Shown here piece by piece: positions 1 through 6,741 of a DNA stretch of 11,655 nucleotides; the stretch's first letter is position 1; the number at the start of each line of letters is the position of its first letter. The DNA comes from an uncultured Bacteroidales bacterium (GTDB lineage Bacteria; Bacteroidota; Bacteroidia; Bacteroidales; Paludibacteraceae): contig CAIQOG010000581.1 of NCBI GenBank assembly GCA_903873355.1, forward strand, positions 1-11,655, written 5' to 3'. Under the pieces are notes generated by a model, which was not told the origin of the DNA, made no database searches, and saw only the letters and a list, made by a program, of their open reading frames with translations. Position numbers and translations under genes: made by a program.

Positions 1-1633
1 CACCCGGAAAACCCCAGTGTCCATAATTTTCCAACCAGGTAGTCAGTCCGTTTTTATGGCTCACTTCGCGCAATCCTGCCACATAATCATACGAAACCTT
101 ATCGGCAATCAAACGACGTAAATCCCAAAGAAAACGGTCGGAACGATCGCGGTTTCCTACCACATTACCTTTCATCACAGGGAAAAATGGAACAGGACTA
201 TAACCGTATTTCGCTGTAAATTCGTCCACTAAACCATCTGTCCAGTTTTGCCCACCGGTTTCGTAGCTATCTTCCACCACCACTTTCCATGTTTTACGGT
301 CAGCTGCCGGTATGCGACGAAGTATTTCACCCAGAAAGGCATCGAAATGCGCTGCAATATGTTTCTTACTCATCTTATCCGTTTCCAGTCCTGTAGCTTC
401 GGGCGATGCAGGTGCGTTGGTAACACCGGTTGTGGTCATACCCGTTTGCATGATAATCCAATTCCCTTTAGGCACCGACCAGTTCAACGTACCATCTGCC
501 GAAAGGTTTTGGGTAATATCCACTACACTTTTAGGGTCAATAACCAGGTCATTTGAAACTTCGGGTTGTGCTGCCCACATATAGTCTTTAAAATATGGAA
601 GTGGAGTCTGAAACATTTTAGCCAGCGTTTTTTCAGGATAGCGTTCAAGTTTAGGAGCTTCTGATAAATCAATTTCTGCTAAAGCTCCAATCATAGATAT
701 ATCGGTGATAAGCAGTTGATAGGTTGTCGATTGTGTTTCAGGCAATGAAATCACCATGGGAGCATTGGGCTCAAAACCAACCTGTAAAGCAAAATTACTG
801 CGGTTGATTTCAAATTTCTTGATGGAGCGAAAATTCTCTCCCTCTTTCACAAACAGTTCGCCCATGGCTTTAATTACATCCCTTGTTGGTGCTTCCCCTT
901 TGGGTCTAATCTTTTTATTCGCCGCTTGAATGATAATGCTGCGAACGCTTGCTTTTTTTTCTGTTTCAAAAGTAATGGTTACAGGCTTGTTGTTGGCTAG
1001 TTTAACAATGGAAGCAGTATCGCCGTCGACCAGTTTTTCGAGTCCCTCTATCATGGGAACCGAACTCACCTTGGGTTTTAATGAACGATAGCTTTTCTCG
1101 AAACTGCCTGGGGCTTTATAGGCGATGACACTAACCCTTTGAAAGTGTGCGTTAAGAGCAAGCAGTTTGCTGCTGAATTTCTGAGGCCCTTTTACTCTAA
1201 TCTCCGACGAATTTAAATAGCGCATCGATTGTTCTTCTTTCACCCAAGGACCACCCGATTGACTCCAACCCGGACTGTTGAAAATTCCTATTTCGATATT
1301 TAGTTCTGTAGCCGTTTTTAATGCGGCATGGAGGATATCCCACCATTCATCTGAAAACATCTTCACTTTTCCATACGGAGTATCTGTAATGCCGATATTT
1401 CCAATAAATGCACGGTTAATTCCCACACGTTTCATTGCCTGAAGGTCCTTAACCACTCCTTCTTTTGAAATATTGTCGGACATCCAATACCAATAAACGC
1501 TGGTTTGGATGGAATCCGGAATGGTTCTGAACCCCGATTCTATTTGGGAAAAGGTGGTCTTACTTTTTGTTGCTGAATGAACAAAGCCAATGGCTGAGAA
1601 TACTGCAAATGCAATAAAAATGAATTTCTTCAT
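1..1633 (-). CDS. GH106 alpha-L-rhamnosidase, N-terminal 544 residues (3' end outside window)
   Basis: Secreted exo-acting enzyme expected to remove terminal alpha-L-rhamnose from a polysaccharide or oligosaccharide. I read this frame directly from the minus strand; it stays open to the left edge, so only about half of a family member (usually around 1000-1100 residues) is present. The start at 1633 gives a hydrophobic signal peptide (MKKFIFIAFAVFSAIGFVHS). Family-typical stretches follow: SVYWYWMSDNISKEGVVKDL, then GIFNSPGWSQSGGPWV around W123, then QSMRYL. Near residues 454-458 is an acidic EDSYE segment, a candidate for the region carrying a catalytic glutamate in GH106 (inference). The visible part ends in LENYGHWGFPG, also typical of the family. 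No T9SS tail can be judged because the C-terminus is missing. It lies 158 bases downstream of the truncated paralogue gene and may be cotranscribed with it. Family assignment is from motif recognition, not a search. Confidence 0.88.
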   Translation of the reverse strand, partial: MKKFIFIAFAVFSAIGFVHSATKSKTTFSQIESGFRTIPDSIQTSVYWYWMSDNISKEGVVKDLQAMKRVGINRAFIGNIGITDTPYGKVKMFSDEWWDILHAALKTATELNIEIGIFNSPGWSQSGGPWVKEEQSMRYLNSSEIRVKGPQKFSSKLLALNAHFQRVSVIAYKAPGSFEKSYRSLKPKVSSVPMIEGLEKLVDGDTASIVKLANNKPVTITFETEKKASVRSIIIQAANKKIRPKGEAPTRDVIKAMGELFVKEGENFRSIKKFEINRSNFALQVGFEPNAPMVISLPETQSTTYQLLITDISMIGALAEIDLSEAPKLERYPEKTLAKMFQTPLPYFKDYMWAAQPEVSNDLVIDPKSVVDITQNLSADGTLNWSVPKGNWIIMQTGMTTTGVTNAPASPEATGLETDKMSKKHIAAHFDAFLGEILRRIPAADRKTWKVVVEDSYETGGQNWTDGLVDEFTAKYGYSPVPFFPVMKGNVVGNRDRSDRFLWDLRRLIADKVSYDYVAGLREVSHKNGLTTWLENYGHWGFPG

Positions 1634-1716
1634 AATGGTAATTGTTGAATGTGTTGTTAGTTTCAAATCAGTTTTGTCCGGTAGACTTTTAATGAGAGGG
1701 TTATAATGAAAGATTT

Positions 1717-1791
1717 AATCTGTACCAATCTGTTTACATCCCGATTTCCTGTCCAACTTTCGGTATTCCCCGGCTTTTTGAAGTCGAATTT
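1717..1791 (-). pseudogene. Decayed remnant of accessory module beyond the stop of the 418-residue gene
   Basis: Read past the TAA at 1794-1792, this stretch continues in frame as KFDFKKPGNTESWTGN and then RDVNRLVQ. That is close to residues 423 onward of the 1042-residue paralogue, which reads KFDFNKPGNTESWTGN and then QEVNGLVQ. Similarity stops near 1717, so about 25 codons of the first accessory module survive and the rest of the long form (FN3, module 2, FN3, T9SS tail) is gone. The remaining 1634-1716 spacer to the GH106 start contains no gene or convincing promoter that I can see. Confidence 0.8.
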
Positions 1792-3048
1792 TTACTGGTT
1801 TAGTACACCCATATTTATATGTACTTTCACTGTGTCGTTCTTAAGTGACTCCATACCCATCAGGGTATCCACTGCGGAAACCACATAAAAATAGGTTTTG
1901 CCATTTTCTAAACCAGTATCCGTAAATTTATTAGGTTGAATACCATACGAATAAAGCTTAAATGAGTGCTTGTTATCTACGCTCCGGTAAACACGGTAAG
2001 CCCCAAAATCGGTTTCTTTATTTTTATTCCAACTCAATTGAACGCTGCCCAGTTTTATAATGGATACCAAATTTTTGACAGGCAACATATTTCCTGCAGC
2101 CCTTGGTTTCAAAGCACTTCGAACGATGTTGTAATATAGCCATGGATCATTGTCAGGATACTTTTTCGTGGTATTTGTGGATGGTACATTTTTGGTATCA
2201 CAAATTCCCCAATGAATACAATCGCACATATCATCGTAGGAGCCATAAATACTATATTCGCTGGAAGCTTTACACCAGTCAACCCTACTTTTCCACGCTT
2301 CCTTACTTATCCTCACCCACGGATCGCTCGGATCTAAACCTGATTCAGGACTGGCAAAACGAACACTTCCAGATGCGTTTTGCATAAAATTCCGATACCC
2401 CCAACCTTCGGATTCCCCGGGAGATAGCGAAATATTCACCATATTAGTTCCAATGTGGAATCTCGAAAAGTAATTGGTGGTATTTGCCGGTATCGAATTT
2501 ATCTTTGGATCAACTACTGATTGCCGATTAAAAACAATGAGGATGGGGCGGTTGTCGCCATATCCATAACGTTTGTAGGCAGCTTCTGCTGCCCAGTTTT
2601 CATCAACATATTTGGCAATGTTGTTCCACCATGTAACGTCACTGATGCTGTCAGGGATATTGCAACCGGAACGAACATCTACGGGAAGTTCAATACCAAT
2701 ATGGGCCATGTAGCTCATGTTTTTTTCGGCGCAAACCTTCCGTATATTATCCATCATTGGTTTAAACTCATTCCATAAAATGGTCCACATTGAAGGATTG
2801 GTCCAATCAACCGCAACGGTATTGATACCGGCATTTTTGATCTGTTGCAGAATGGATCGCGTCACATTGATGTCGGAGTAATCGTGCGCCGGATTCCATA
2901 CACCATTCACCAGAAACGTTGCCCCTTGGTTGTTGCTCCTGCAACAAATCAGAATGTGAGCAATAGGTTCACCGGCGAATACCGGCGATACATTTAAGGT
3001 TGCAGATAGCAGTAGGAAAAAGGCAATACGAGAAATTGTGTTATTCAT
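1792..3048 (-). CDS. Truncated paralogue of the neighbouring T9SS exoenzyme: signal peptide, putative hydrolase domain and one FN3
   Basis: This 418-residue protein aligns without gaps to residues 4-421 of the 1042-residue protein encoded upstream, at roughly 85 percent identity (counted by eye, about 62 differences). Residues 1-25 are a signal peptide ending VSPVFA. Residues 26 to about 318 form the putative catalytic domain, with VDWTN after strand 2 of a likely barrel and SYDD at about 270-273. Residues about 321-415 are an FN3 module (LSWNKNKETDFGAYRVYRS). The start at 3048 matches M4 of the paralogue and follows an A-rich leader. It ends at a TAA where the paralogue has TAT (Tyr422), so it lacks all accessory modules and the T9SS sorting tail. 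If expressed, the product would probably stay in the periplasm. The domain itself looks intact, so it may be functional; the enzyme family and substrate are not recognised. Confidence 0.85.
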   Translation of the reverse strand: MNNTISRIAFFLLLSATLNVSPVFAGEPIAHILICCRSNNQGATFLVNGVWNPAHDYSDINVTRSILQQIKNAGINTVAVDWTNPSMWTILWNEFKPMMDNIRKVCAEKNMSYMAHIGIELPVDVRSGCNIPDSISDVTWWNNIAKYVDENWAAEAAYKRYGYGDNRPILIVFNRQSVVDPKINSIPANTTNYFSRFHIGTNMVNISLSPGESEGWGYRNFMQNASGSVRFASPESGLDPSDPWVRISKEAWKSRVDWCKASSEYSIYGSYDDMCDCIHWGICDTKNVPSTNTTKKYPDNDPWLYYNIVRSALKPRAAGNMLPVKNLVSIIKLGSVQLSWNKNKETDFGAYRVYRSVDNKHSFKLYSYGIQPNKFTDTGLENGKTYFYVVSAVDTLMGMESLKNDTVKVHINMGVLNQ

Positions 3049-3134
3049 TTTTTTTTATCGTTTTGTTTTTTTTAATTTATTAAACGTTTTATAAATTACG
3101 AGATAAGAAATAAAGAATTATTGTTGATATGATT

Positions 3135-3210
3135 CATCAAACCCCGACCTCTCCTGACCTCTCCCGTCCTGCAGACACCCTCTCCTTAAAAAGAGAGGGG
3201 AATGGGATTT
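3135..3210. repeat. C-rich intergenic repeat with hairpin
   Basis: GACCTCTCC occurs twice in tandem (3146-3154 and 3156-3164). It is followed by an inverted repeat with arms CCCTCTC (3178-3184) and GAGAGGG (3193-3199) around an 8-base A-rich loop. This matches the general style of G/C-rich palindromic repeats seen between genes in many environmental Bacteroidota. It sits in the 3049-3300 spacer, which otherwise holds AT-rich leader sequence (3049-3120), a weak terminator next to the upstream gene, and no gene I would support. Confidence 0.6.
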
Positions 3211-3271
3211 TTTTAGTTTTTGAGAGGGAGCCAGACCAAGTTTCTATATTATACTTCGTTATAGATCAATT

Positions 3272-3293
3272 AAAAGTTTCTTTTGAAACCTTT
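3272..3293 (-). terminator. Possible intrinsic terminator after the 1042-residue gene
   Basis: On the minus strand, AAAGGTTTC, loop AAAA and GAAACTTTT form a 9-pair stem with one G-U pair, starting 7 bases after the stop codon at 3301. The G-U pair exists only in minus-strand RNA, which fits the gene direction. The U-tract is short and lies inside the stem, so the terminator is weak at best and might permit read-through. Confidence 0.4.
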
Positions 3294-3300
3294 TTTCAAG

Positions 3301-6300
3301 CTACTGTTTTATTAATCGTATGATATTAGCTACATGATTACTGCTTAACCGGCAAAAGTAAATTCCTGGCGGGACAAGTTTGCCTGAATTTGATTTTCCA
3401 TTCCAGGTAAAAGAGTTTGTACCACTGCATTGATTTGTGTGTATTTCTTCAGCCACCTTTTGTCCGGAAATATTGAAAATTTCCAGTTTTATATTTTCGG
3501 GCTGATCGAGCAAATATTCGATAGTCGTTTCAACCATAAATGGATTTGGGTAAACTTTTTGTATCAGCGAACGTGAACCTGAAGCCGGATTCATTGTAAT
3601 CGTAAATCCGGGAGTTGCGCTGATGATGGCAGTTCTAGCTGATTCATTTCCACTTGAATCAACCGCTGCAAGTTGGTATAAGTAGTTTTTTCCATTGATT
3701 AAAAGCGAGTCGGTAAACTCACAAAATTTGATTGCGGGTTTGTATAAAGACAGCGGTCGACCTGTCTGACTGCTTCGGTATAGGTTGTAACCCAGCAAGT
3801 CGGATTCATTGTTTGTGTTCCAACTCATCTTAATTCTGGTGTCTCCGGCAACAGCTTTAAAACTGATTGGTGCAGCAGGTGGAATAGTGTCGAAAGGCGT
3901 ACAAAACAGTCGTACATAATCCAGCTCGTAGTTTTTGCCTATTCCGGCGCTGTTGCCTATAAAATCGAGCCGCATGCTCGTAATAGGGGAGCTGCCAATT
4001 CTGGAAATGTCAAGTTTAGCATTAATCCAATTGCTTGGGCTTTCAGTAGTTATCACAAAAGTGGGAGTTTTAATTTCGTTTGAATTCCACATATCGGGAG
4101 ACACAAAAAGAGCAAGGGTTCCCGACGGATCCCATATTTGCGAACCGGTTTGAGCAGCGTTTAGCTGACGAGCGCGAAATTCGAGTGAAACCCATTTCGA
4201 TCCTGCTGTTGGTAAATTGAGTACATAATTGTAGAACATCTGCGGATCAATTCCACTTATTCCATTCAGCGATTTCACTATGCGGTCAGCCCCATTAATG
4301 CTAGTGGCTTGAGTCAAGGTATTTGTCTGCGAATTAGCCGTCCAACCCTCGGTCGTTCCGGAAGTATTGAACTCAAACTGGTAGCAGGCCATTTTCGTCT
4401 TGTTTTTTGACTGAATTTTCACTTCGCTACTTTTGACGGACTCGTTTCCAAGACTGTCGATTGACGAAACCGAATAAGTATAGGTCAATCCGTCGGTTGA
4501 TCCAAGGTCAATAAAAGTCGAATCCGAAACTACAGCCAGCGATTGATTGGCGCTGTTAACAAGCGGTGTACGGTATATTCTGTACGATTTAATATCTTTA
4601 TCCTGAATTTTATTCCATGTCAATTTCACCATTCCATTGGCAATGATTGCACTCAGATTTGTAGGAACCGGCATTGGCGCATTCTTTTTTAGGTGCACAT
4701 AGTCAAGCTCGAAGTTTTTACCTAGTCCGGTGCTATTTCCAATCGGACTGATTGAAAGTCCCGAAATATTGTTGGTATTAATTCCTGAAATATCGGCAGT
4801 GGCAATCATCCAGTTGGTGCTGACTTCAGGTTTAATGCCCCATTTCGGAAGTTTTAACTCGCCAAGATTCAGTGAATTCAGGTATTGAATTGTGCACGAA
4901 GTTCCCTGAGAGTCGAAGGTCTGCGGAGTTTTTCCATCAGTACCTATTTGCCTGAGGCGTATTTCAATCGTAGCCCACGAATCGGTAGGACGATTCAACG
5001 TTAGATTACCCTGAAAAGTGAGTTGTGGATTATTTCCTGAAATTCCTGAAGCCGATTTCAGAACGCCATCAGAACCATTCTGGCTGGTAGCCTGCACCAG
5101 TCCGTTTACCTCCTGATTTCCTGTCCAACTTTCGGTATTACCCGGCTTGTTGAAGTCGAATTTATACTGGTTTAGTACACGCGTATTTACAAGTACTCTC
5201 ACCGTATCGTTGAGAAGTGACTCCATACCCATCAGGGTATCTACTGCCGAAACTACATAAAAATAGGTTCTGCCATTTTCTAAACCGGTATCCGTAAAAT
5301 TGTTCGGTTTAATACCATACGAAAGAAGCTTAAATGATTGCTTGTTATCTACGCTCCGGTAAATACGGTAAGCACCAAAATCGGTTTCCTGATTTTTATC
5401 CCAACTCAGTTGAACCGTGTCATGTTTTACACTGGATGCCAAATTTTTGACCGGCAACATATTTCCTGCAGCCCTTGGTTTCAAAGCACTTCGAACGATG
5501 TTGTAATATTCCCATGGATCGTTGTCAGGATACTTTTTGGTGGTATTTGTGGAGGGTAAATTTTTGGTATCACAAATTCCCCAATGGATACAATCGCATA
5601 TATCATCGTATGAGCCATAAATACTATATTCGCTGGAAGCTTTACACCAGTCAACCCTGCTTTTCCACGCTTCCTTACTAATTCTCACCCATGGATCGGT
5701 GGGAGCTAAACCTGATTCAGGACTGGCAAAGCGAACACTTCCGGATGCGTTTTGCATAAAATTCCGATACCCCCAACCATCTGATTCCCCAGGCGTTTTC
5801 GATTCATTCACCATGTTGGTTCCAAGGTGGAATCTCGAAAAGTAATTAGTTGTATTTGCCGGAAGCGAATTGATTATTGGATCAACATAATCTTGCCGAT
5901 TAAAAACACATAGGATGGGGCGGTTGTCGCCATATCCATAACGTTTGTAGGCAGCATCTGTTGCCCAATTATCATTAACATATTTGGCAATATTGTTCCA
6001 ATATTCAGCCTGACTGATGCTGTCCGGAATATTGCAAATAGCACGCGTATCTGGCATAAGATGAATACCTATTAGGGCCATGTAGCTCATGTTTTTTTCG
6101 GCACAAACCTTCCGTATATTATCCATCATCGGTTTAAACTCATTCCATTGAATGGTCCACTGGGAAGCATTGGTCCAGTCAACCGAAACGGTATTGATAC
6201 CGGCATTTTTGATCTGTTGCAGAATGGAGCGCGTCACATTGATGTCGGAGTAATCGTGCGCCGGATTCCATACACCATTCACCAGAAACGTTGCCCCTTC

Positions 6301-6429
6301 GTTGAAGCCCCTGCAACAAATCATAATGTGAGCAACAGGTTCACCGGCGAATACCGGCGACACATTCAGAGATGCAGATAGCAGTAGAAAAAAGGCAATA
6401 CGAGAGATTGTAGTTTTCATTGTTTTCAT
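3301..6429 (-). CDS. Modular T9SS-secreted putative glycoside hydrolase (unassigned barrel, 3 FN3, 2 duplicated accessory modules)
   Basis: Domains in order: signal peptide 1-28 (cleavage after VFA); putative catalytic domain about 29-320; FN3 about 324-421; accessory module 422-582; FN3 about 583-675; second copy of the accessory module 683-843; FN3 about 844-940; T9SS type A-like tail about 945-1042 (VYPNPF, then ISGQKVAEE, then PGIYFCRL). The catalytic region looks like a TIM barrel: QQIKNAGINTVSVDWTN (64-80), then NRPILCVFN, then YSIYGSYDD (268-276). The last segment sits where GH71/GH99-like barrels carry a WNE motif, so D275/D276 are candidate active-site residues (inference). The family is not recognised. 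Two starts are possible, 6429 and 6420; the latter corresponds to the paralogue's start and both keep the signal peptide. It is followed by a truncated paralogue and GH106, and preceded by a large T9SS exoenzyme, which suggests extracellular attack on a rhamnose-containing glycan. Confidence 0.85.
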   Translation of the reverse strand: MKTMKTTISRIAFFLLLSASLNVSPVFAGEPVAHIMICCRGFNEGATFLVNGVWNPAHDYSDINVTRSILQQIKNAGINTVSVDWTNASQWTIQWNEFKPMMDNIRKVCAEKNMSYMALIGIHLMPDTRAICNIPDSISQAEYWNNIAKYVNDNWATDAAYKRYGYGDNRPILCVFNRQDYVDPIINSLPANTTNYFSRFHLGTNMVNESKTPGESDGWGYRNFMQNASGSVRFASPESGLAPTDPWVRISKEAWKSRVDWCKASSEYSIYGSYDDICDCIHWGICDTKNLPSTNTTKKYPDNDPWEYYNIVRSALKPRAAGNMLPVKNLASSVKHDTVQLSWDKNQETDFGAYRIYRSVDNKQSFKLLSYGIKPNNFTDTGLENGRTYFYVVSAVDTLMGMESLLNDTVRVLVNTRVLNQYKFDFNKPGNTESWTGNQEVNGLVQATSQNGSDGVLKSASGISGNNPQLTFQGNLTLNRPTDSWATIEIRLRQIGTDGKTPQTFDSQGTSCTIQYLNSLNLGELKLPKWGIKPEVSTNWMIATADISGINTNNISGLSISPIGNSTGLGKNFELDYVHLKKNAPMPVPTNLSAIIANGMVKLTWNKIQDKDIKSYRIYRTPLVNSANQSLAVVSDSTFIDLGSTDGLTYTYSVSSIDSLGNESVKSSEVKIQSKNKTKMACYQFEFNTSGTTEGWTANSQTNTLTQATSINGADRIVKSLNGISGIDPQMFYNYVLNLPTAGSKWVSLEFRARQLNAAQTGSQIWDPSGTLALFVSPDMWNSNEIKTPTFVITTESPSNWINAKLDISRIGSSPITSMRLDFIGNSAGIGKNYELDYVRLFCTPFDTIPPAAPISFKAVAGDTRIKMSWNTNNESDLLGYNLYRSSQTGRPLSLYKPAIKFCEFTDSLLINGKNYLYQLAAVDSSGNESARTAIISATPGFTITMNPASGSRSLIQKVYPNPFMVETTIEYLLDQPENIKLEIFNISGQKVAEEIHTNQCSGTNSFTWNGKSNSGKLVPPGIYFCRLSSNHVANIIRLIKQ
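3901..5166 (-). repeat. Internal duplication: two 161-residue accessory modules separated by FN3
   Basis: Residues 422-582 (bases 5166-4684) and 683-843 (bases 4383-3901) of the 1042-residue protein are copies of each other and equal in length. Shared marks include the opening YKFDFNKPGNTESWT versus YQFEFNTSGTTEGWT, then a QATS..NG segment, a SGISG..PQ segment, and the closing GNSTGLGKNFELDYV versus GNSAGIGKNYELDYV. The pattern suggests a beta-sandwich carbohydrate-binding-like fold. I do not recognise a named CBM family. DNA similarity is low, so the duplication is old compared with the gene duplication next to it. Confidence 0.75.
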
Positions 6430-6492
6430 TATTTTGTGTGTTTTTTAAAAGATTATATTGCTTACTTGCTTAAGATAAAATTAAGAATTATT
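5089..6492 (-). repeat. Tandem duplication, upstream copy (partner 1717-3120)
   Basis: This is the intact partner of the duplicated unit: leader, signal peptide, putative catalytic domain, first FN3 and the first 25 or so codons of accessory module 1. Since only this copy continues into a full-length gene, it is the more likely to represent the ancestral arrangement (inference). Confidence 0.75.
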
Positions 6493-6501
6493 TAAGTTGT
6501 T

Positions 6502-6530
6502 TTAGACCCCCAAACCCCCAAATGGGGGCT
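6502..6530. repeat. Palindromic intergenic repeat 1
   Basis: A C-run preceding a perfect inverted repeat: CCCCCA (6515-6520), AA, TGGGGG (6523-6528), then CTT. It has the same plan as repeat 3 of this spacer (a run of C, a short A/T stretch, a C/G stem with AA loop, then CTT-like end), so the two are probably divergent members of one family. It has no U-tract on the minus strand. Confidence 0.7.
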
Positions 6531-6580
6531 TAAGAGTGCAATTTTAGAACTATTTACAACTAATTAAAAATTTATAAACT

Positions 6581-6615
6581 AGGTCTTAAATCCGCCAGTT
6601 GGCGGATTGGGGGTG
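6581..6615. repeat. Palindromic intergenic repeat 2 (9-bp perfect arms)
   Basis: AATCCGCCA (6589-6597), loop GT, TGGCGGATT (6600-6608): a perfect inverted repeat flanked by CTTA on the left and a G-run on the right. It is strongly stable on either strand. It lies mid-spacer, far from both stop and start, and without a U-tract, so it is more likely a dispersed repeat element than a simple terminator. Confidence 0.75.
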
Positions 6616-6629
6616 GGCAATACATCAAT

Positions 6630-6662
6630 TTAACCGCCCCTAAATCCCCTAAAGGGGACTTG
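6630..6662. repeat. Palindromic intergenic repeat 3
   Basis: CGCCCCTAAA precedes a perfect inverted repeat TCCCCT (6645-6650), AA, AGGGGA (6653-6658), followed by CTT. From memory, this sequence type is common between genes in environmental Bacteroidota genomes. In minus-strand RNA it comes about 85 bases after the stop of the 1358-residue gene and could protect the 3' end of that transcript (inference). Together with repeats 1 and 2 it accounts for much of the 312-base spacer 6430-6741; the rest is AT-rich, and I found no convincing promoter in it. Confidence 0.7.
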
Positions 6663-6741
6663 AAGTTACAACCATTTTGTTAATTTTCTCTACTATTGTT
6701 ATCAATTTTTAATTTGGTAAAGTAGAATTACTACCCAATTT

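Larger units (their letters stand above)
1717..3120 (-). repeat. Tandem duplication, downstream copy (partner 5089-6492)
   Basis: The coding part 1794-3048 matches 5166-6420 at a constant offset of 3372 with no indels. Homology runs past the stop to about 1717. In the leader, AAGAATTA at 3113-3120 and at 6483-6490 preserves nearly the same offset (3370), so the duplicated unit probably includes about 70 bases of upstream sequence. Beyond it, both copies meet C-rich palindromic repeats (3141 onward and 6506 onward). Confidence 0.8.

Noticed and set aside
1706..1888. Plus-strand 60-codon frame across the end of the truncated gene
   Set aside because: It is antisense to the FN3 end and the decayed module, whose homology to the paralogue explains the sequence.
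3129..3323. Plus-strand 64-codon frame in the 3049-3300 spacer
   Set aside because: Much of it is translated from the repeat element and the terminator-like hairpin, and it runs into the 3' end of the upstream gene; composition is not protein-like.
6502..6662. CRISPR array or classical intrinsic terminators
   Set aside because: The three palindromes differ in sequence and spacing, so they are not CRISPR repeats, and they lack U-tracts, so they are not convincing terminators.
6430..6741. Bacteroidota-type promoter (TTG / TAnnTTTG) upstream of the 1042-residue gene
   Set aside because: I scanned the minus strand and found no spaced match good enough to report; AT-rich sequence gives only partial hits.
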